Assembly: GCA_015493675.1 (NCBI GenBank)
Contig: WGCR01000547.1
Location: forward strand, 1-8,922
Direction: 5' to 3'
Origin: Anaerolineae bacterium
GTDB lineage: Bacteria > Chloroflexota > Anaerolineae > J102
Length of the DNA: 8,922 nt
A program made the position numbers and the translations under genes. Within the stretch, counting starts at the first letter, position 1. Each line of letters starts with the position of its first letter. The notes under the pieces are model-generated. The model saw only the letters and a program-made list of their open reading frames with translations. It was not told where the DNA came from and did no database searches. Positions 5,420-8,922 of the stretch are shown piece after piece.

Positions 5420-6255
5420 CCGAACAGTCGGACGATCTTTCCGGGACAATCTCTCCCGAACCTGCTCCACCCGCCAGCGATGAAACGCCCGCTGTCGATC
5501 CGGCCGCTCAGCCTCTGATAGCGCATTTGCTGGAACTGAGGGATCGGCTCATCAAGGCCACAGCGGCGCTGGTCATCGGTCTTGTGATCGGACTTTTCTT
5601 CGCCCGCCGGTTTCTGGAATTGCTGATTGCCTTCCTGCAAGGGGCCAGTCAGCTTCAGTTACTCAGTCCGGCTGAGCCCATCTTCCTCTATCTCAAAGCA
5701 GCCTTGATTATGGGGACGATCATTGCCAGCCCCTTTGTGCTTTATCAGATTTTTGCGTTTATCGTGCCGGGGTTGACGGACAGTGAGAAGCGGGGGCTGT
5801 ATCTGGCGCTGCCCATGGCGGCGGGGTTGTTCGCCCTGGGCGTGGCGTTTGGCATTTTCGTGGTGCTGCCTTTCACATTGCGCTATTTGCAAACCTTTCT
5901 GGCTGATCTCATCAAAGCGGAATATGGAGCAAGTTTCTATATGAACTTCGTGCTCAGCTTTTTGCTATGGCTGGGTATCGGCTTTGAATTACCGCTTTTT
6001 ATCGCCATTCTCGCCCGATTGGGCATTGTTTCGCCCCAGCAGCTTCGCCATTTCTGGCGATACGCTATCGTCATCATCGCTGTTTTGGCCGCGGTCATCA
6101 CTCCTACGCCAGACCCTTTCAACATGACTATTGTCATGGCGCCGCTGTTCTTGCTATACATCTTCGGTATCTTTTTGGCGCATCTGGTCTACAAAAAACG
6201 AGACGGCGGCTTTTCATTCTCTGATTCAGGCAAGAAGGACGACTCAGGAGCGTAG
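5416..6255 (+). CDS. tatC: Twin-arginine translocase subunit TatC
   Basis: The polytopic core of the Tat export receptor, which recognises the twin-arginine signal peptide. The 279 residues include six predicted membrane segments, near 48-63, 93-115, 127-152, 174-196, 212-228 and 236-254. Seen: the signature HLLELRDRL (37-45) with Glu40 and Arg42, the FIVPGLTDSEKRGL block with Glu124 at the E. coli Glu103 position, GIGFELPLF with Glu191 at the Glu170 position, and ITPTPDPFNM before the last helix. The first 33 residues form a Pro/Asp/Glu-rich extension absent from E. coli TatC, and the C-terminal tail is charged. ATG overlaps the tatB stop codon, showing coupled translation. The spacer 6256-6363 contains no gene. 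Confidence 0.96.
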   Translation: MTEQSDDLSGTISPEPAPPASDETPAVDPAAQPLIAHLLELRDRLIKATAALVIGLVIGLFFARRFLELLIAFLQGASQLQLLSPAEPIFLYLKAALIMGTIIASPFVLYQIFAFIVPGLTDSEKRGLYLALPMAAGLFALGVAFGIFVVLPFTLRYLQTFLADLIKAEYGASFYMNFVLSFLLWLGIGFELPLFIAILARLGIVSPQQLRHFWRYAIVIIAVLAAVITPTPDPFNMTIVMAPLFLLYIFGIFLAHLVYKKRDGGFSFSDSGKKDDSGA

Positions 6256-6346
6256 CGGGCGCTGAGAAAAGGCGTTCGAAAAAGCCGTCCGCCCCTCTCT
6301 CCACTCGCTCCTGCTTTTCATTACTCTCTTCAACTCAATTGAATCC

Positions 6347-6353
6347 AAGGAGG
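6347..6353 (+). promoter_or_regulatory. Strong Shine-Dalgarno site for the COG2403-like gene
   Basis: AAGGAGG ends 10 nt before ATG 6364. It is the best match to the ribosomal anti-Shine-Dalgarno sequence in the window and suggests efficient translation. It contrasts with coaBC, the Asp23-family gene and the DUF2156 gene, which have none in position. Confidence 0.8.
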
Positions 6354-6363
6354 TTCTTCAACG

Positions 6364-7686
6364 ATGAAGGACAAAAAACGCGTGATCATTTTGGGCGCGG
6401 CTGGCCGCGATTTTCACAATTTCAATCTCTTCTTCCGGGATAATCCGACGTATGAAGTCGTGGCCTTCACCGCAACGCAAATTCCCAATATCGAAGGACG
6501 ACTGTATCCGCCGGTGCTGGCGGGCGAACGATATCCTGAGGGTATTCCCATCCTGCCCGAGGATGAATTGGAGCAGATCATCCGCGAGCAAGCCATTGAT
6601 GTGGTCGTGTTCGCATACAGCGACGTCTCCCATGAGACGGTGATGCACCTGGCATCGCGGTCAGCGGCTGCCGGCGCTGATTTCTGGTTGCTGGGGGCCA
6701 AAAGCGTCATGCTGGAGAGCAGTAAACCGGTAGTGGCGGTGACCGCGGCCCGCACCGGCTGCGGCAAGAGCCAGACCACCCGGCATGTCACCGACATTTT
6801 GCGGGCCATGGGCAAGAAGGTCGTGGTGGTGCGTCATCCCATGCCTTACGGTGATCTTGCCCGACAGGCAGTGCAGCGTTTCGCCACGTACGAAGATTTG
6901 GACAAACACGACTGCACCATCGAGGAGCGGGAGGAATATGAGCCGCATCTGGATCGGGGCCTGGTGGTGTATGCAGGTGTGGATTATGAAGCCATCCTGC
7001 GCCAGGCTGAGCAGGAAGCCGACATCGTGCTGTGGGATGGCGGCAACAACGATCTCTCCTTCTTCAAACCCGACATGCAGATCACGGTGGTGGACCCCCA
7101 CCGGCCCGGTCATGAGATGCGCTACTGGCCCGGCGAGGCCAATGTGCGCATGGCCGACGTTATCGTCATCAACAAGATCGACACCGCCGATTTCGAGAAT
7201 GTGCAGACAGTGCGTCGCAATATCGCCCAACTGAACCCGAACGCGGTGGTCGTGGACGCGGCCTCGCCCATCTTCGTGGATGATCCCGCTGCTATTCGCT
7301 GCAAGCGAGTGCTGGTGGTGGAGGATGGCCCCACCCTGACCCATGGCGGCATGAAATATGGCGCCGGCGTTATCGCGGCCCGACGTTTCGGCGCAGCCGA
7401 AATCATCGATCCCCGCCCTTGGGCTGTGGACTCCATCGCCGCCACCTACGAAAAATATCCTGACACGGGCCCGATCTTACCCGCCATGGGCTATGGCGAA
7501 GCCCAATTGCGGGATCTGGCGACCACCATCAATCAGGTTCCCTGCGATCTGGTCATCGTGGGCACGCCCATCGACCTGGCCCGAATCATCGACATCCAGC
7601 ACCCCAACCAGCGCGTGCGCTACGAGCTGCAACCCATCGGTCAGCCCACGCTGGAGGAAATCCTGAAGGATCGATTACAGGCGTAA
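6364..7686 (+). CDS. COG2403 P-loop GTPase / cyclic 2,3-diphosphoglycerate synthetase-like protein
   Basis: Family (recalled): COG2403 'predicted GTPase', which includes the archaeal cyclic 2,3-diphosphoglycerate synthetase that makes a thermoprotectant in methanogens. Bacterial members have no firmly known role. The 440 residues are close to the archaeal enzyme's length of roughly 460. Seen: an N-terminal nucleotide-fold start VIILGAAGRDFHNFN, ATQIPNIEGRLYPP, a P-loop ARTGCGKSQTT (129-139) with Lys135, HPMPYGDLARQAVQRF, EEREEYEPHL, WDGGNN (224-229), VDPHRPGHE, a G4-like NKID (270-273), EDGPTLTHGGM (320-330), ILPAMGYGE and GTPIDL near the C-terminus. The protein is soluble, without signal or membrane segment. 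It lies 108 nt after tatC with its own strong ribosome site and may be transcribed separately. The fold and family are secure, but the reaction in this organism is not. Confidence 0.88.
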   Translation: MKDKKRVIILGAAGRDFHNFNLFFRDNPTYEVVAFTATQIPNIEGRLYPPVLAGERYPEGIPILPEDELEQIIREQAIDVVVFAYSDVSHETVMHLASRSAAAGADFWLLGAKSVMLESSKPVVAVTAARTGCGKSQTTRHVTDILRAMGKKVVVVRHPMPYGDLARQAVQRFATYEDLDKHDCTIEEREEYEPHLDRGLVVYAGVDYEAILRQAEQEADIVLWDGGNNDLSFFKPDMQITVVDPHRPGHEMRYWPGEANVRMADVIVINKIDTADFENVQTVRRNIAQLNPNAVVVDAASPIFVDDPAAIRCKRVLVVEDGPTLTHGGMKYGAGVIAARRFGAAEIIDPRPWAVDSIAATYEKYPDTGPILPAMGYGEAQLRDLATTINQVPCDLVIVGTPIDLARIIDIQHPNQRVRYELQPIGQPTLEEILKDRLQA

Positions 7687-7724
7687 AATTTGAATCAGGC
7701 GCACGGCGCGCCGATAACGAATGA

Positions 7725-7832
7725 AAATAGAACGCAGAAACTTCTGATGCCCGCAGATTTTCGCAGATTATCCTGATTTTATCTTTTTTATCTGCGAAGA
7801 TCAGCTTTTTCTGCGTCATCTGCGTTCTATTT
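7725..7832. mobile_element. Compact ACGCAG-word fold-back element (108 bp)
   Basis: Perfect 14-bp terminal inverted repeats AAATAGAACGCAGA (7725-7738) and TCTGCGTTCTATTT (7819-7832), plus an inner pair TTCGCAGAT/ATCTGCGAA around a T-rich centre (near 7760-7768 and 7790-7798). This is the compact form of the element at 2948-3284, in opposite orientation. ACGAA occurs at 7717-7721 and 7833-7837, a weak hint of a short target duplication that is offset by 3 nt on the left. It lies between convergent genes, so it could act as a two-way terminator. No ORF is evident. The remaining intergenic bases to 7866 show nothing. Confidence 0.6.
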
Positions 7833-7866
7833 ACGAAGCAAGCGCATAGCCATTCCCCCCATCCCG

Positions 7867-8811
7867 CTATAAACCGACTCGTCGCAGGGCCGCATAGCCC
7901 ATCAGATGCAGATGTCGCGAGGCCCAGGAGAGGTCTGGCAGGGTGCGCCAGGGCAATTCGGGCCAGCCGCACAGATAGAGCGGACGCCAGTCAGGCGTGT
8001 ATTTGTTCTTGAACCGGTAAAGTCCCTGATAATCATAGCCAAAACGCAGCAGACGCCCGAAGCGGGTGATGGCCCGGCCGCGGCAGGCGGCCGACCAGGG
8101 CCTGCGGCAGGGGTGGGCATCAACTGCTGTTGTCGCGGTGACAAAGGGGGCGGCGCCCAGACTCAGCCAGCGCTCTCCCTCGGCCAACAGTCGGGCCTTG
8201 ACATCCAGAATCAGCGCATCCATTACACCCGGAGGGGCATCCCCGCGGCGTAGCAGCAGCTCACTGTGCCAGTAGCCGGGTTTCATCAACGACAGGGTCA
8301 TTGCGCCCAGCCATGTCCCCCCGCGCCCGACCATCACAAATCCCCGCAGCGGCGGCTCAAAGTCAGTGCGAAAAGTGCATTGCATCCGCGGCTTGGCGCT
8401 GTGAGCGGAGACATCCCACAATGCTGCTATTTTCGTCTGGTTGACAGCGGTGGGCGCCAGTTCGATGATTTCTCCTTCGCGCTGTCCGCGTCGCGCCATG
8501 TATAACACATCAGATCTGACCGCCGCCTGCACCGGCAGCACCGCCTCCAATCCCACCTGCGTCGCCTGCCCGCCCAACGACTCCAGATACCGGGCCAGAG
8601 TCTCGTTGCAGCCCTGCAGGATGACGCCGTGCGGCAACGGTTGCAACTGCTCCTCGAATATCTTCTGAAATGACCAGTCGCGGGGCACATCAGCGCAGGG
8701 CGCCCAGGTTCGCCGCGAAAGAGGCAGATGCAGCATACGCAGCCTGACCGTAGATATATCGGTTCGGGCCCAGCTCAGCGGCAGATCGAGGATAGCAGGC
8801 GGAGATGACAT
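7867..8811 (-). CDS. DUF2156 protein, similar to the C-terminal domain of MprF (phosphatidylglycerol lysyltransferase)
   Basis: The 314 residues look like a stand-alone DUF2156 / LPG-synthase C-terminal domain with a GNAT-like fold. In MprF this domain moves an amino acid from aminoacyl-tRNA to phosphatidylglycerol; free-standing versions have varied or unknown substrates. Seen: VGLEAVLPV and RRGQREGEIIEL (87-118) in the N-terminal subdomain, GRGGTWLGAMTL (162-173), PPGVMDALILDVK (193-205), LSLGAAPF (216-223), and the diagnostic YQGLYRFKNKYTPDWRPLYL (261-280). There is no membrane segment, so it lacks MprF's flippase part. ATG 8811 is chosen because a perfect extended -10 places the predicted transcription start on or next to it, and no Shine-Dalgarno sequence exists. 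The frame stays open without ATG/GTG/TTG for 37 codons to the window edge, so a start outside the window cannot be fully excluded. Confidence 0.75.
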   Translation of the reverse strand: MSSPPAILDLPLSWARTDISTVRLRMLHLPLSRRTWAPCADVPRDWSFQKIFEEQLQPLPHGVILQGCNETLARYLESLGGQATQVGLEAVLPVQAAVRSDVLYMARRGQREGEIIELAPTAVNQTKIAALWDVSAHSAKPRMQCTFRTDFEPPLRGFVMVGRGGTWLGAMTLSLMKPGYWHSELLLRRGDAPPGVMDALILDVKARLLAEGERWLSLGAAPFVTATTAVDAHPCRRPWSAACRGRAITRFGRLLRFGYDYQGLYRFKNKYTPDWRPLYLCGWPELPWRTLPDLSWASRHLHLMGYAALRRVGL

Positions 8812-8817
8812 GAGAGA

Positions 8818-8826
8818 ATTATAACA
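8818..8826 (-). promoter_or_regulatory. Extended -10 promoter for the DUF2156 gene, predicting a leaderless mRNA
   Basis: Read on the - strand this is TGTTATAAT: a perfect TATAAT (8818-8823) preceded by the TGn extended element (8824-8826). Six bases then separate it from ATG at 8811, so transcription should start at or next to the A of the start codon. There is no good -35, which extended -10 promoters tolerate. Confidence 0.6.
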
Positions 8827-8922
8827 GCCTGCGACGCGATATCGCTGCTTCCCGAGCGTGCAAATTTCAATCGGGTGTGTCCAAAATGAGTTGGAAGTCG
8901 AGTCTAGCGGGTGCAGGCCAGC
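8827..8922. other. Window-edge region without a supported gene
   Basis: On the + strand ATG 8886 opens a 12-codon frame (MSWKSSLAGAGQ) that runs off the window. On the - strand the DUF2156 frame remains open to the edge. Neither stretch is recognisable as protein, and both are too short to call. Confidence 0.3.
8836..8845. promoter_or_regulatory. 10-bp palindrome upstream of the DUF2156 promoter
   Basis: GCGATATCGC is a perfect palindrome 12 bp upstream of the -10 hexamer, overlapping where the -35 would lie. It could be an operator for a dimeric repressor, or chance. Nothing else in the window repeats it. Confidence 0.25.

Noticed and set aside
6255..6294. Possible tatC terminator hairpin (GCGGGCG with CGTCCGC, inner GGC/GCC)
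   Set aside because: The pairing options conflict, the loop is long and no T run follows, so I do not call a terminator.
6661..7344. A 227-codon - strand frame opposite the COG2403 gene
   Set aside because: Low-complexity His/Gly-rich translation typical of an antisense shadow, with no ribosome site or motif.
1..8922. A new defence or biosynthetic system
   Set aside because: Genes are core metabolism, antitermination and Tat export plus two poorly known single genes. No toxin, nuclease, reverse transcriptase or clustered unknowns were seen.

Overview
The window reads as ordinary chromosome from a moderately GC-rich bacterium. The gene content (Asp23/Gls24 next to nusB, a COG2403-type GTPase, a stand-alone MprF-like DUF2156 protein, a CoaBC with a variant CoaC active site) and the word-like intergenic repeats suggest a Chloroflexota member, perhaps Anaerolineae-like. 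This is inferred from recalled patterns, with no marker gene to prove it. There are eight confident protein genes on the + strand and one on the - strand. I see no rRNA, tRNA, CRISPR array, prophage or transposase gene.

Layout: 1-345 is repeat-rich intergenic DNA (a REP-like hairpin, a CTTTGC-word tract and a MITE-like element), followed by coaBC (346-1599, coenzyme A synthesis). 1600-1983 holds the second REP-like copy, heptamer tracts and a fold-back element, followed by fabD (1984-2937). 2938-3336 holds a split fold-back element with another palindrome in its middle, followed by fabG (3337-4089). A compact run then follows: an Asp23/Gls24-family gene, nusB, tatB and tatC (4117-6255), with gaps of 2 and 5 nt and a 4-nt overlap. 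6256-6363 is a short spacer with a strong Shine-Dalgarno site for a COG2403 GTPase / cyclic 2,3-diphosphoglycerate synthetase-like gene (6364-7686). 7687-7866 carries a compact copy of the fold-back element seen before fabG. The - strand gene at 8811-7867 encodes a DUF2156 (MprF C-terminal-like) protein with a perfect extended -10 immediately before its ATG.

The genes are mostly core functions: CoA synthesis (CoaBC) and fatty acid synthesis (FabD loads malonyl onto ACP, FabG does the first reduction), transcription antitermination (NusB), and twin-arginine export (TatB/TatC). The COG2403 and DUF2156 proteins are the least understood.

I found no clearly new multi-gene system. The most unusual content is intergenic: at least three transposase-less fold-back elements built from short tandem words, two with flanking direct repeats and one apparently interrupted by another, plus two promoters that predict leaderless or nearly leaderless mRNAs.
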